This document shows, piece by piece, positions 1 through 8,551 of a DNA stretch of 64,000 nucleotides. A program made the translations under genes and the position numbers. Positions within the stretch are counted from its first letter, which is position 1. The number at the start of each line of letters is the position of its first letter. The stretch lies in contig JABTUY010000002.1 in the NCBI GenBank assembly GCA_015075165.1, positions 124,001-188,000 on the forward strand. Reading direction: 5' to 3'. The notes beneath the pieces are model-generated. The model worked only from the letters and a program-made list of their open reading frames with translations, was not told where the DNA came from and searched no databases. This stretch comes from Ideonella sp. Lineage in GTDB: Bacteria > Pseudomonadota > Gammaproteobacteria > Burkholderiales > Burkholderiaceae_C.

Positions 1-228
1 CGCCCGTCGGGCGGGCTGGCGCAGCAGGTGCGCTATCTCGACGACCCGCTCGGCACGCGCTACGCGATGGCCAGCATCGAGCCGTCGAGCGAGTTCGCGC
101 AGGTGGGTCTCGGCGTGCGGCTGTCGCACCCGCGCGGCTGGGTGTTGAGCCTGAATGCGCTCGGCACGATCGACGCCGGCGCGCCGGCCAGCAGCGCCTA
201 CACGGCGGCGCTGCAGTGGCCGTTGTAG
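1..228 (+). CDS. C-terminal fragment of an autotransporter-like outer-membrane beta-barrel protein
   Basis: Only the last 75 codons are in the window; the reading frame is open from base 1 and ends in TAG. The visible part has alternating polar and hydrophobic residues with glycines (VGLGVRLSHPRGWVLSLNAL) and ends in an aromatic/hydrophobic strand, LQWPL. This is the pattern of the final strands of a C-terminal barrel such as an autotransporter translocator. The family call is an inference from a short piece; any outer-membrane barrel would look similar. The gene converges on the iron permease gene, whose stop codon lies 23 bases away. Confidence 0.5.
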   Translation, partial: RPSGGLAQQVRYLDDPLGTRYAMASIEPSSEFAQVGLGVRLSHPRGWVLSLNALGTIDAGAPASSAYTAALQWPL

Positions 229-250
229 TGCAGCGGCACGCGCTGCCGCG

Positions 251-2248
251 TCAGCCGTGCCGCGCGCCGCGGCGGGCCAACCACACGCCCAGCGCCACCA
301 GCACCAGAGCGGCAGCCTGCACGATCACGCCCTGCAGCGTGGCGTGTACGCCGAGCGGCGCGATCGTCACGAAGCGCACCGGGCTGGCGTCGAGCACGCC
401 GGCTTCCTGCAGCGCCGCCACGCCGTGGCCGGCGAACACCACCGCCAGCAGCGCCAGCAGCCCGGCGGTGGCCGCGAAGAACGGGCCCAGCGGCAGCCGC
501 ACGCTGAACTTCAGGATCAGCCACGTCAGCAGCGCCAGCAGCGCCGCGGCGACCACGATGCCGGCCAGCACCGCATGCTGGCTCGACTCGCCGGCCTGCA
601 CCCACAGCGCCTGATAGAACAGCACGATCTCGAACAGCTCGCGGTACACCGCGAGGAACGACACGCTGGCCAGCGCCCACAGCGTACCGCGGCCGAGCGC
701 CGTGCTCACCTGGTTCTGGATGAACTGCTGCCATGCCTGCGCATACGACTTGCTGTGCAGCCAGTAGCCCACGTACAGCAGCATCGCCGCGGCGAACAGC
801 GCGGTCACGCCCTCGGTCAGCTCGCGACTCGCACCCGAGATCGCGATCAGCCGCTCGGCCACGAACCAGGTCACCGCGCCGAGCACGACCGCAACGATCC
901 AGCCGACGTGGATCCAGCGCATCGCGTCGCGCCGGCCGGTCTTGCGAACGAACGCGATGATTGCCGCCAGCACCAGGATCGCCTCGAGCCCTTCGCGCAG
1001 CAGGATCAGCAGCGAGCCGAAGAACGCGGTGGCCGGGCTCAGCGCCTCGCCGGAGAGCTTGTCCTGCGCCTGCTGCAGCAGCTCGTGGATGCGCGCCACC
1101 TGCGCGTTGACGGCCTCGACGCTGCGGCCTTCGCCGATCGCGTTGCGCAGCGCCATCATCTCGCGCTCGACCTGCACGCGCAGCTCGGGCGCGACGGTGT
1201 CGAGGCTGTTCTCCACCAGCTCGAAGCCCTCGAGATACGCCGCGATCGCCAGCTGCCGCGCCGCATCGCGCTGGCCCTGCGCGTAGCGCTTGGCGCTCTC
1301 GTCGATCTGCGTGCGCGCGAACTGCAGCGGCGACGACGATGCGCCGCCCACCGCATCGGGGTGCGCCACCAACCACGCCTGAGCCTGCGCGGCGGCCTCG
1401 CCGTGGCGCGCGGCGACGTCGGCCGGCGTCTGCGTCACCAGCTCGCGCAGGCCGGGGAACACGGCCTTCTGCGGCTTGCGCTGCCACGCGGCCTCGCCGG
1501 CCTTCAGCGCATCGGCGCCCTGGCGCAGCGACGCCACGTAGAACGCCAGCGCCCAGCGCTCGTCGTCCGACAGTGCGCGATAGCCCTGCATCGAGGTGCC
1601 GGCCACGCCCAGCGTGATGGTGTTGTACAGGCCGTAGACGCTGCGCGCGCGCATGCGCTCGACGTCGTGGAAGTTGGCCGGCGCCGGGTCGAGCCCCTTC
1701 GCGGCCGGCCCGTCGCCGTGGCCTTGCGCACCGTGGCAGCTGCTGCACTGCGCCTCGAACACGCGCGCAACGCCGGCCAGCGGCGGCGCGCGCTTCGGCG
1801 CCACGGCGACACGGTAGGCGCCGATCAGGTCCCAGCGCAGGCGCTCGGCAGCGGCGCTCACCTGCGCGCCGGGCACCTTGGCCTGCACCAGCGCGAGCAG
1901 GCGTGAGGCCTGTTCGAGCAGGCCGGCGCGCGCCGCGCGCTCGGGCAGTTGCGCGATCAGGCCGCTGGCCTGGCCGACGAACTCGAGCTGCTCCTTGTAT
2001 TCGGCTTCGTCGACGACCTTGCCGTCCTTCACCGTGGCGCCGTAGTCGACGCCGACGTAGTCGAGCAGGTGCACGATCGTCGGGCCGACGTCTTCGGCGG
2101 CCACCGAGTCGGCCGCGCGCACCGCCGGCGTTGCCAGCGCGAACGCGACAAGCACGAACGCGAATTGCACGCACGCGTGCTGCGCGAACCCGCGCAGGCT
2201 GGCGACGACGAAAGCGCAGCGAACGGAAGCCGGGGCATGGCGAACCAT
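251..2248 (-). CDS. Cytochrome c/FTR1 family iron permease
   Basis: A 665-residue membrane protein predicted to import iron across the inner membrane. A signal peptide (about residues 1-45) is followed by a periplasmic region with a c-type heme motif CSSCH at 168-172. The C-terminal membrane domain carries the two FTR1 signatures, REGLE at 418-422 and RELFE at 536-540, whose glutamates bind iron in FTR1 permeases. Family knowledge: FTR1 proteins usually need an oxidase partner; here the fused heme domain may supply the electron-transfer step (inference). The ATG at 2248 lies just downstream of a Fur-box-like palindrome at 2259-2280, so iron repression is likely. It is followed upstream by bacterioferritin on the same strand, which makes a local iron uptake and storage pair. 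Confidence 0.9.
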   Translation of the reverse strand: MVRHAPASVRCAFVVASLRGFAQHACVQFAFVLVAFALATPAVRAADSVAAEDVGPTIVHLLDYVGVDYGATVKDGKVVDEAEYKEQLEFVGQASGLIAQLPERAARAGLLEQASRLLALVQAKVPGAQVSAAAERLRWDLIGAYRVAVAPKRAPPLAGVARVFEAQCSSCHGAQGHGDGPAAKGLDPAPANFHDVERMRARSVYGLYNTITLGVAGTSMQGYRALSDDERWALAFYVASLRQGADALKAGEAAWQRKPQKAVFPGLRELVTQTPADVAARHGEAAAQAQAWLVAHPDAVGGASSSPLQFARTQIDESAKRYAQGQRDAARQLAIAAYLEGFELVENSLDTVAPELRVQVEREMMALRNAIGEGRSVEAVNAQVARIHELLQQAQDKLSGEALSPATAFFGSLLILLREGLEAILVLAAIIAFVRKTGRRDAMRWIHVGWIVAVVLGAVTWFVAERLIAISGASRELTEGVTALFAAAMLLYVGYWLHSKSYAQAWQQFIQNQVSTALGRGTLWALASVSFLAVYRELFEIVLFYQALWVQAGESSQHAVLAGIVVAAALLALLTWLILKFSVRLPLGPFFAATAGLLALLAVVFAGHGVAALQEAGVLDASPVRFVTIAPLGVHATLQGVIVQAAALVLVALGVWLARRGARHG

Positions 2249-2258
2249 GCCGGCATTC

Positions 2259-2280
2259 TAATGAGAATGAATCGCATTTG
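2259..2280 (-). promoter_or_regulatory. Candidate Fur box upstream of the iron permease
   Basis: The + strand reads TAATGAGAATGAATCGCATT followed by TG. By eye it matches 18 of 22 positions of the common Fur pattern AAATGAGAATGATTATCATT-TG. It starts 10 bases upstream of the permease start codon, where a repressor would block transcription. A related palindrome lies upstream of bacterioferritin. Functional assignment is inference. Confidence 0.6.
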
Positions 2281-2330
2281 TGAAGCGAACGCACCGCGCC
2301 GGGCGCGGTTTCGCTTCAGCTTGATTTCAG

Positions 2331-2813
2331 TCAGCTGCCGCTGCCGCCATCCATCTGCGACTGCAGCCAGTTGGCTTCGCCGACCTTGCCCACCAGCTCG
2401 AGCTGCGTCTCGAGCCAGTCGATGTGCTCTTCGGTGTCTTCCAGAATGTCTTCGAGCAGCTCGCGCGACACGTAGTCGCGCTGGGTTTCGCACAGCGCGA
2501 CGCCATCCCTCAGCAGCTTGTGCGCGGTCTGCTCGGCCTTCAGGTCGCAGCGCAGGATCTCGAGCGCGTTCTCGCCGACCAGCAGCTTGCCGAGGTCTTG
2601 CAGGTTCGGCAGGCCTTCGAGGAAGAGGATGCGGTCGACCAGCCGGTCGGCATGCTTCATCTCCTCGATCGACTCCTCGCGCTCGTGCTTGGCCAGCCTG
2701 CCGAGGCCCCAGTTGTCGAGCATGCGGTAGTGCAAAAAGTACTGGTTGATCGCGGTGAGCTCCAGCTTCAGCTGCTTGTTGAGCAGTTCGATGATCTTCG
2801 GGTCGCCCTTCAT
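2331..2813 (-). CDS. bfr: Bacterioferritin
   Basis: A 160-residue bacterioferritin, the normal length for the family. All expected metal ligands in the first half are at their usual numbers: Glu18, Tyr25, Glu51 and His54 of the ferroxidase centre and Met52, the axial heme ligand. The C-terminal half keeps the EDTEEH motif with the second Glu/His pair. The protein should form a 24-subunit shell that oxidises Fe(II) and stores iron in the cytoplasm. The start is chosen at the ATG before [11 protein letters not shown], the conserved N-terminus; the frame is open further upstream but has no bacterioferritin sequence there. A Fur-like palindrome lies about 110 bases upstream. Confidence 0.95.
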   Translation of the reverse strand: MKGDPKIIELLNKQLKLELTAINQYFLHYRMLDNWGLGRLAKHEREESIEEMKHADRLVDRILFLEGLPNLQDLGKLLVGENALEILRCDLKAEQTAHKLLRDGVALCETQRDYVSRELLEDILEDTEEHIDWLETQLELVGKVGEANWLQSQMDGGSGS

Positions 2814-2920
2814 GCCTGGCCTCTGGGTGTTCTGGTGGTCGGCTCGAGGGGTCCGCGCCGTGGCGGCATTGTGCCCGCCGAGGCGACGCCCCGCGATGCC
2901 ATCGCCGGCGCGCGTGGACT

Positions 2921-2939
2921 GCGATTGAGAGTGAATCGC
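2921..2939. promoter_or_regulatory. Fur-like palindrome between bfr and the MFS gene
   Basis: GCGATT-GAGAGTG-AATCGC is a perfect 6-bp inverted repeat with a 7-base centre. Its core ATTGAGAGTGAATCGC matches the box upstream of the iron permease (AATGAGAATGAATCGC) at 14 of 16 positions. It lies between the divergent bfr and MFS genes, so it could control either. Confidence 0.45.
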
Positions 2940-3048
2940 GGTCCTTGCGGGTGTGCGCCTGCCCCTCGACTGCTCACGCCGCTGACCGCGCACAAGGTGC
3001 GCCCGGCCGTGCAGCAGCGCGCCCAAGGCCGCCGGGTAGAGTGCACGC

Positions 3049-4266
3049 ATGTCGCCCTTGTCCCCCGCGCGGCGCTCGATCGTCGAACCCGCCCTGGTGG
3101 TGATCCTGGCCGGCGTCGGTGCGGCGCTGCACGTGGGCAAGCTGCCACCGGCGATTCCGGCGCTGCAGCAGGCGCTGGGCCTGACGTTGCTGCAGGCGGC
3201 GTTCCTGCTGTCGATGGTGCAGGGCGCCGGCATGCTGGCCGGTGTGGCGTTCGGCGCGCTCGCCGATGCGCTCGGGCTGCGACGCAGCATGCTGCTGGGG
3301 CTGTCGCTGCTGGCGATCGCCAGCGTGCTCGGCGGTCTGTCGCAGCACGTCGCGCTGCTGCTCGCGCTGCGCGGCGTCGAAGGCTTCGGCTTCCTGCTCA
3401 CCGTGCTGCCGGCGCCTGGCCTGGTGCGTCGGCTGGTGCCGCCGCAGCGTGTCAGCCTGATGCTCGGCGTGTGGGGTGCCTACATGCCGCTGGCCACCGC
3501 GAGCGCGCTGCTGGTGGGCCCGCTGTGGATCGATGCGTTCGGCTGGCGCAGTTGGTGGTGGCTGCTGGCGGTGCTCAGCGCACTGGCGGCGCTGCGGCTC
3601 GCGCACGCGGTGCCCGCGGGCGCGACAGCCGCCGCGAACGACGGTGCGGCGCCGGTGGTGCTGCCGTGGCACGCGCGACTGGCGCAGACGCTGTCGACGC
3701 GCGGGCCGTGGTGGCTGGCGATCAGCTTTGCGATGTATTCGGGCCAGTGGCTCGCGGTGATCGGCTTCCTGCCGGCGATCTACACACAGGCCGGCATCGG
3801 CGGCGCGGCCACCGGCGCGCTCACCGCGCTGGCAGCGGCGGTGAACATGGTCGGCAACATCGGCTCGGGTCGGTTGCTGCACAAGGGCGCCCGACCGACC
3901 ACGCTGCTGAGCGTGGGCTTCGTCGCGATGGCGCTCGCGGCGGTGGTGGCGTTCGCCGGCGCCGACGGCGGCGCGCACGCGGCGCTGCGCTACGTGGCGG
4001 TGCTCGCGTTCTCGCTGATCGGCGGCATGATCCCCGCCACGCTGTTCGCGCTGGCGATGCGCGTGGCGCCGTCGGACCAGACGCTGTCCACCACGGTGGG
4101 CTGGATGCAGCAGTGGTCGGCGTTCGGCCAGTTCATCGGACCGCCGCTGGTGGCCTGGGTCGCAGGCCGTGCGGGCGGCTGGCAGTTCACCTGGGTGGTC
4201 ACCGGTGCGTGCTCGCTGGTCGGGCTGGGCCTGGCGGCGGCGATCGCGCGGCTGCGGCTGCGTTGA
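3049..4266 (+). CDS. MFS transporter, CynX/NimT-like
   Basis: A 405-residue protein with about 12 hydrophobic segments and no cleavable signal peptide. The stretch [20 protein letters not shown] after the second segment resembles the MFS loop 2-3 signature. The overall arrangement (short N-terminus, paired six-helix halves with a cytosolic loop near residue 200) fits the cyanate/nitroimidazole (CynX/NimT) branch of the major facilitator superfamily. The substrate cannot be read from sequence. It is transcribed away from bfr and is followed by a strong inverted repeat, so it is probably monocistronic. An efflux role is possible but unsupported. Confidence 0.8.
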   Translation: MSPLSPARRSIVEPALVVILAGVGAALHVGKLPPAIPALQQALGLTLLQAAFLLSMVQGAGMLAGVAFGALADALGLRRSMLLGLSLLAIASVLGGLSQHVALLLALRGVEGFGFLLTVLPAPGLVRRLVPPQRVSLMLGVWGAYMPLATASALLVGPLWIDAFGWRSWWWLLAVLSALAALRLAHAVPAGATAAANDGAAPVVLPWHARLAQTLSTRGPWWLAISFAMYSGQWLAVIGFLPAIYTQAGIGGAATGALTALAAAVNMVGNIGSGRLLHKGARPTTLLSVGFVAMALAAVVAFAGADGGAHAALRYVAVLAFSLIGGMIPATLFALAMRVAPSDQTLSTTVGWMQQWSAFGQFIGPPLVAWVAGRAGGWQFTWVVTGACSLVGLGLAAAIARLRLR

Positions 4267-4271
4267 CGGGT

Positions 4272-4300
4272 GCAGCCGCGTCGACCGCGTGCGCGGCTGC
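4272..4300 (+). terminator. Terminator-like hairpin after the MFS gene
   Basis: GCAGCCGCG and CGCGGCTGC form a perfect 9-bp stem with an 11-base loop, starting 6 bases after the MFS stop codon. No T-run follows, so it may be a rho-dependent or pausing structure rather than a classic intrinsic terminator. Confidence 0.5.
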
Positions 4301-4490
4301 GGCCTGCGCTGACAGGGCACGCGTGTGCGGCGGCGCTGACTAAGGAGGCTGCAGCCGCGTTGGCCGCACCGGCGCGACAAGAAACGATACACGGCGATAC
4401 CGCGCCGAAAGGACGCGCGGGCGCCGCGTGCGCACGATGACGGTCGTGTTCACCCCACGGCCATCAACCGGCCACGAAAGGAGATGGATC

Positions 4491-4958
4491 ATGAAACGCT
4501 GGCTCAGACGCACGTTGATCGGTGTCTTCGGCGCCTCGGTGCTGTTCGGCGGCATGGCTGCGTGCTCGCACCGTGTTCACCACGGCGACTGGAGCAGCAT
4601 GAGCGAGGAAGACGGCGCCAGGATGAAGGCGCGCATGATCGAGCGGGTCGCCGGCCGTCTCGACCTCGACGAGGCCCAGAAGGCCAAGCTCGGCGCACTG
4701 GCCGATCAGCTTCGCGCCAGCCGCCAGGCGCTGCGCGGCAGCACCGACCCGCGCAGCGAGCTCCAGTCGCTGGTGGCCGGAAACACCTTCGACCGCGCGA
4801 AGGCCAAGGCGCTGATCGACGCGAAGACCAGCACGATCCAGAGTCGCAGCCCAGAGCTGATCAGCGCGCTGGGCGACTTCTACGACAGCCTGAAGCCCGA
4901 GCAGCAGCAGAAGGTGCGCGAGTTCATGGCGCGCGGCCGACACGGCTGGCGCGGCTGA
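4491..4958 (+). CDS. Spy/CpxP-family periplasmic protein
   Basis: A 155-residue exported protein. The N-terminus has a basic start, a hydrophobic core and a cysteine in GMAACS (Cys25) that could be a lipidation site, though Met at -3 is not ideal. The mature part is helical and charged, with two repeated segments (LDLDEAQKAKLGALADQL and LKPEQQQKVREF) like the LTxxQ repeats of Spy/CpxP. Family knowledge: these are envelope-stress chaperones or sensors. The ATG at 4491 is chosen because AAAGGAG lies 7 bases upstream; an upstream in-frame ATG lacks such a site. It sits 85 bases before a CpxR-like regulator and a sensor kinase, so it is likely part of that stress circuit as target or inhibitor. 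Confidence 0.8.
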   Translation: MKRWLRRTLIGVFGASVLFGGMAACSHRVHHGDWSSMSEEDGARMKARMIERVAGRLDLDEAQKAKLGALADQLRASRQALRGSTDPRSELQSLVAGNTFDRAKAKALIDAKTSTIQSRSPELISALGDFYDSLKPEQQQKVREFMARGRHGWRG

Positions 4959-5043
4959 CTGCAATGCGGACCCGGCAGCATGCATCGGCGGTTGGTACAG
5001 TGACCGCGCCGCCGCACTGCCGGGCCGAATGACCGAAGGCGCA

Positions 5044-5727
5044 ATGCCCAAACTGCTGCTGATCGACGACGACGAGCAACTCGGGGCGCCGCTGGCCGCG
5101 TACTTCCGGCGCTTCGAGTTCGACCTGCGGCACGCCACGCGGCCGGGCGAGGGCCTGAGGCTGCTGCGCGGCGGCGGCTTCGACGTGGCGATTCTCGATG
5201 TGATGCTGCCCGAGATGGACGGCTTCGAGCTCTGCCGCACGATCCGCAAGGAGAGCAACATCCCGATCGTGATGCTGACCGCGCGCGGCGACGTGATGGA
5301 CCGCGTGGTCGGTCTCGAACTCGGTGCCGACGACTACGTGCCCAAGCCGTTCGAGCCGCGCGAGCTGCTGGCGCGCATCCAGACCATCCTGCGCCGCACC
5401 GCGCCCGCCGCGGCCAACGGCCTGCGCGTGCTGCGCTTCGCCGAGGGCCTGACGATCGACCTCGACCACCGCAGCGTGCAACGCGACGGCTCGGCGGTCG
5501 AGCTCACCAGCACCGAGTTCGAGTTGCTGGCGATGCTGGCGCAGGCACCGGCCAAGGTGTTCAGCCGCGACGACATCCTCGAGCGCCTGCGCGGCCAGTC
5601 GGCCGAGGACATCCACACGCGCGCCGTCGACATCCTGGTCAGCCGCCTGCGACGCAAGCTCGAGCCGCTCGACTGCATCAAGACACTGCGCAACGCGGGC
5701 TACACGTTCGCCGGCGTGAGGGCGTGA
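5044..5727 (+). CDS. OmpR/CpxR-family response regulator
   Basis: A 227-residue two-domain regulator. The receiver domain shows the acidic triad Asp8-Asp9-Asp10, the phosphoacceptor Asp52 in ILDVMLPEMDG, Thr79 and Lys101 in VPKPF. A winged-helix DNA-binding domain follows (about 130-225; LTSTEFELLAMLAQ, SRLRRKLEPLD, GYTFAGV). The start at 5044 puts Met right before the first beta-strand, with GAAGG upstream; an alternative ATG at 5029 would add MTEGA. The kinase gene begins one base after the stop codon, so the pair is translationally linked. Together with the preceding Spy-like gene the set looks like a CpxP-CpxR-CpxA module. Confidence 0.93.
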   Translation: MPKLLLIDDDEQLGAPLAAYFRRFEFDLRHATRPGEGLRLLRGGGFDVAILDVMLPEMDGFELCRTIRKESNIPIVMLTARGDVMDRVVGLELGADDYVPKPFEPRELLARIQTILRRTAPAAANGLRVLRFAEGLTIDLDHRSVQRDGSAVELTSTEFELLAMLAQAPAKVFSRDDILERLRGQSAEDIHTRAVDILVSRLRRKLEPLDCIKTLRNAGYTFAGVRA

Positions 5728-5728
5728 C

Positions 5729-7063
5729 ATGAACTCGGTGCCGGCCGATCCCGGTTGGCGCGCGCGATGGCATGCGCGGGGCCACCGCTGGCGCCACTTG
5801 ATGCGCCACTCGCTGAAATGGCGGCTGGTCATCGTCTTCATGCTGCTGACGCTGGCGATGACCGGCGTGTTCGTGTTCGGCATGACGAAGATGCTGGCCA
5901 GCGGCTGGCGGTCGTATGCCAGGCCATTGGTCGTCGACTACGCCGACAAGCTGGCGGCCGAGATCGGCACGCCGCCGAGCATCGACCGGGCGAGGGCGAT
6001 CGTGGCACGGCTGCCGGTCACGCTGCAGATCGACGGCCCGCAGGTCCACTACGACTCGCATCCGGATCGACACCGCCGTCGGGTCGACGCCGATGCGCAG
6101 GCGCACCAAGGTGGCGAGGCCTGGGGTGGCCTGGTGCGCACCACCGCTGACGGTCACCGCATCAGCTTCGGCCTCGTCGGCCCGCTGCACGACGAGCGGC
6201 CGCGCCGGCTCGGCTGGATCACGCTCGCGCTGCTGATCGGCCTCACGCTGCTGGCCTATGCCGAGGTGCGCCGCATGCTGCGCCCGCTGCAGCAGATCGG
6301 CGAAGGCGCGGCGCGCTTCGGCGCCGGCGACTTCAGCCGTCCGATCGCGCGGCTGCGGCGCGACGAACTCGGCGACCTGGCCGACCGCGTCAATGCGATG
6401 GCCAGCAGCCTGCAGGGCATGCTCGACGCCAAGCGCGCGCTGCTGCTGGCGATCAGCCACGAGTTGCGCAGCCCGCTGACGCGGGCGCGCGTCAACGCCG
6501 AGCTGGTCGCCGAGGGTGAGCACAAGCACGCGCTGCTGCGCGACCTGTCCGAGATGCGCGACCTGATCGCCGACCTGCTGGAGAGCGAGCGCCTGGCCGT
6601 TGGCCACGCGGCCTTGCAGACCGAACGCACCGACCTGGCCGCGCTGGCGCGCGACGTGGTGGCGGCGCAGTTCGCGCAGGCGGCGCTGACGCTCGAACTC
6701 GATGGCACGCTGCCGCCGCTGCAGGTCGACCCTGTGCGGCTCAAGCTGCTGCTGCGCAACCTGATCGACAACGCGCTCAGGCACAGCGCCGGCGCGTCGC
6801 GCGCACCGATCGTCACGCTGGGGATCGAACCCGACGGGCGCATCGCGCTCGGCGTGCGTGACTTCGGCCCCGGTGTCCGCGACGAGCAACTGCAGCACCT
6901 GGCCGAACCGTTCTACCGCCCGGACAGTGCGCGCACCCGCGCCAGCGGCGGCGTGGGGCTCGGGCTGCACCTGTGCAAGCTGGTCGCCCAGGCGCATCGC
7001 GGCGAGTTGCGCATCCGCCGTGCCGAGCCGGGGCTCGACGTGACGCTGCTGCTCGGCCCCTGA
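5729..7063 (+). CDS. HAMP-domain sensor histidine kinase, CpxA-like
   Basis: A 444-residue membrane sensor kinase. Two transmembrane segments (about 33-53 and 162-178) enclose a periplasmic sensor of roughly 105 residues. A HAMP linker (about 180-232) leads to the phosphoacceptor His244 in AISHELRSPLTRAR. The ATPase domain has the N box LRNLIDNALRH, the G1 motif VRDFGPGV, the F box EPFYRP and the G2 motif GGVGLGLHL. It should phosphorylate the regulator encoded immediately upstream. The periplasmic region is rich in His, Asp and Arg around residues 107-128 (HYDSHPDRHRRRVDADAQAH), which could bind metal or acid (inference). Confidence 0.92.
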   Translation: MNSVPADPGWRARWHARGHRWRHLMRHSLKWRLVIVFMLLTLAMTGVFVFGMTKMLASGWRSYARPLVVDYADKLAAEIGTPPSIDRARAIVARLPVTLQIDGPQVHYDSHPDRHRRRVDADAQAHQGGEAWGGLVRTTADGHRISFGLVGPLHDERPRRLGWITLALLIGLTLLAYAEVRRMLRPLQQIGEGAARFGAGDFSRPIARLRRDELGDLADRVNAMASSLQGMLDAKRALLLAISHELRSPLTRARVNAELVAEGEHKHALLRDLSEMRDLIADLLESERLAVGHAALQTERTDLAALARDVVAAQFAQAALTLELDGTLPPLQVDPVRLKLLLRNLIDNALRHSAGASRAPIVTLGIEPDGRIALGVRDFGPGVRDEQLQHLAEPFYRPDSARTRASGGVGLGLHLCKLVAQAHRGELRIRRAEPGLDVTLLLGP

Positions 7064-7260
7064 GCGCGCCGCTCCCGCGCCGCGAGTCGCCCGCGTGCCG
7101 TCGCGGCGGTGAGCACCGCGAGGTCGAGCGTGCCGGATCGAAGGCATCGGCGTCTCGCAGGCCGGTGCAGGAAATTGGCCAACCTTTGCAGCAACGCAAG
7201 CTCGCGGGCGCGTGCAGCGGCTCGGCGCACGCTATCGTGCCCGCTTTGCGGAGGGTTTTC

Positions 7261-7641
7261 ATGGCCAGGATCGAAGGCGTGTGCCGCGAGGTCTGTGACG
7301 CGACCGAGTACGTGACCATCGTGACCGACGGGCCCGAGGGACCGCATCTCGCCGGGCACTGGGGCAACTACATGCGCATCGACGAGGCGGGCGAAACGGT
7401 GGTGTTTCCGGTCGGCCGCTTCCAGCGCACCGAGCAGAACCTGCGTGCCAACGGTCGCATCCAGCTCCTGGCCGCTTCGCGCAAGGTGCAAGGCACGCGC
7501 AGCCCCGGCCAGGGTTGCGTGATCGAGGGTCGCGGCGAGGTCGTGCTCACGGGCCAGCACGTCGACCTCGTGCGCGAGAAGTTCCCTTGGGCGCGCGGCG
7601 CGCTGGTGGTGCGGGTGTCGTCGGTTTCGACGCAGCTCTGA
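7261..7641 (+). CDS. Pyridoxamine 5'-phosphate oxidase-like (FMN split-barrel) protein
   Basis: A 126-residue protein with the short beta-barrel layout of small FMN-binding split-barrel proteins: an N-terminal helix, a strand with EYVTIVTDGPEGPHLAGHW, and a later strand with QLLAASRKVQG where the flavin phosphate usually binds. Related small proteins bind FMN, heme or F420; which cofactor applies here cannot be read. The ATG at 7261 is chosen because GGAGGG lies 5 bases upstream. It is flanked by 197 and 110 bases of non-coding DNA and is probably transcribed alone. It could act in detoxification or redox sensing (inference). Confidence 0.7.
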   Translation: MARIEGVCREVCDATEYVTIVTDGPEGPHLAGHWGNYMRIDEAGETVVFPVGRFQRTEQNLRANGRIQLLAASRKVQGTRSPGQGCVIEGRGEVVLTGQHVDLVREKFPWARGALVVRVSSVSTQL

Positions 7642-7693
7642 GCGTCGCGCGCGCTCCAGAGTGCATGGAGATCGAGCGGCGGCTGCGTCTTTG

Positions 7694-7733
7694 TATTTGA
7701 CGATACGGTCAAATAATTGGCAAGATTGCCAAT
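7694..7733 (+). promoter_or_regulatory. Two adjacent perfect inverted repeats, probable ArsR operator region
   Basis: The first repeat is TATTTGAC (7694-7701) and GTCAAATA (7708-7715) with a 6-base centre. The second is ATTGGCAA (7716-7723) and TTGCCAAT (7726-7733) with a 2-base centre. They abut each other with no gap and lie 18 bases upstream of the VOC-ArsR-AHSA1 operon. ArsR proteins commonly autoregulate from such palindromes. A TTGACG -35-like hexamer lies in the left arm of the first repeat. Confidence 0.6.
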
Positions 7734-7751
7734 CATCACCGGGAGCCGTCG

Positions 7752-8198
7752 ATGAAGCCCACCCCGCCGGATTGGCCGCGCCTGTCGGCCTGCGTCTACT
7801 GCCGCGACCCGCACCGCATGATCGACTGGCTGTGCCGCGCGTTCGGCTTCGAGCTGCGCCTGAAGGTGGAGGGCGACGGCGGCAGCGTCGAGCACAGCGA
7901 GCTGAGCTTCGGCGAAGCGGTGGTCATGGTCGGCGGCGAGCGGCGCGGTACACGCTGGGGTCTCGATCTGCTCGGCCCCGCCTCGGTCGGTGGTGCCAAC
8001 ACGCAGGGGCTGATGCTCTACGTCGACGATGTCGACGCCCATTGCGCCCGCGCACGCGCCGCCGGCGCGGTGGTCGTCGAGGAGCCGGCCGTGCACGACT
8101 ACGGCGACGACTACTGGGCCGATCGCAGCTATGGCGCGCGCGACCCCGAGGGGCACTTCTGGTGGTTCAGCCAGCGCCTGCGCAGCCGCAGCGCCTGA
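7752..8198 (+). CDS. VOC (glyoxalase/bleomycin-resistance) family protein
   Basis: A 148-residue single VOC protein of the PhnB-like type: an N-terminal strand LSACVYCRDPHRMIDWLCRAFGF, a middle strand with ELSFGEAVVMVGG, the second repeat LMLYVDDVDAHCARARAAGA, and the ending YGARDPEGHFWWFSQR. It starts at the ATG 11 bases after GGGAG. The next two genes (ArsR regulator, AHSA1-domain protein) overlap it and each other, a common set in which the regulator controls small START/VOC proteins. The ligand is not evident. Confidence 0.85.
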   Translation: MKPTPPDWPRLSACVYCRDPHRMIDWLCRAFGFELRLKVEGDGGSVEHSELSFGEAVVMVGGERRGTRWGLDLLGPASVGGANTQGLMLYVDDVDAHCARARAAGAVVVEEPAVHDYGDDYWADRSYGARDPEGHFWWFSQRLRSRSA

Positions 8199-8551
8199 GC
8201 CGCGACGACCACGCGGCGCTGGCGCGCGCCTTCGCCGCGCTGGGTGACCCCACGCGCTGCGCGGTGGTGGAGCTGTTGCATGCACGGCCGATGCGCGCCG
8301 GCGATCTCGCCGCCGCGCTGGCGCTGCCGCCTGCGGGCCTGAGCCGCCACCTGCGGCTGCTCGAACGCAGCGGGCTGGTGGCGGCCGATGCGCTGGCGCA
8401 CGATGCGCGCGTGCGGCTGTACCGACTCGAGCCACACGTGTTCGACTCGCTGAGCGACTGGGCCGCCGCGATGCGCGACCAATGGCAGCTGCAACTGCAC
8501 GCCTTCAAGGGCCATGCCGAGGGGTGCGCCACAGTGCGGCGGCGGCGGTGA
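8162..8551 (+). CDS. ArsR-family transcriptional regulator
   Basis: A winged-helix protein of about 129 residues. The core is ALARAFAALGDPTRCAVVELL, a linker DLAAALALPPAGLSRHLRLL (recognition helix) and the wing DARVRLYRLEP, all typical of metal-independent ArsR/SdpR relatives. No in-frame ATG precedes the domain; the GTG at 8162 is the best start and overlaps the VOC gene by 37 bases. It ends in a GTGA overlap with the next gene. No conserved metal-binding cysteine pair is seen in the recognition helix. The twin palindromes in front of the operon are its likely operator. Confidence 0.8.
   Translation: MVQPAPAQPQRLSRDDHAALARAFAALGDPTRCAVVELLHARPMRAGDLAAALALPPAGLSRHLRLLERSGLVAADALAHDARVRLYRLEPHVFDSLSDWAAAMRDQWQLQLHAFKGHAEGCATVRRRR

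Noticed and set aside
155-1906. Long + strand open frame antisense to the iron permease
   Set aside because: Arg/Gln/His-rich composition with no domain pattern. It is the shadow of a GC-rich gene, and the minus-strand frame encodes a clear FTR1 protein.
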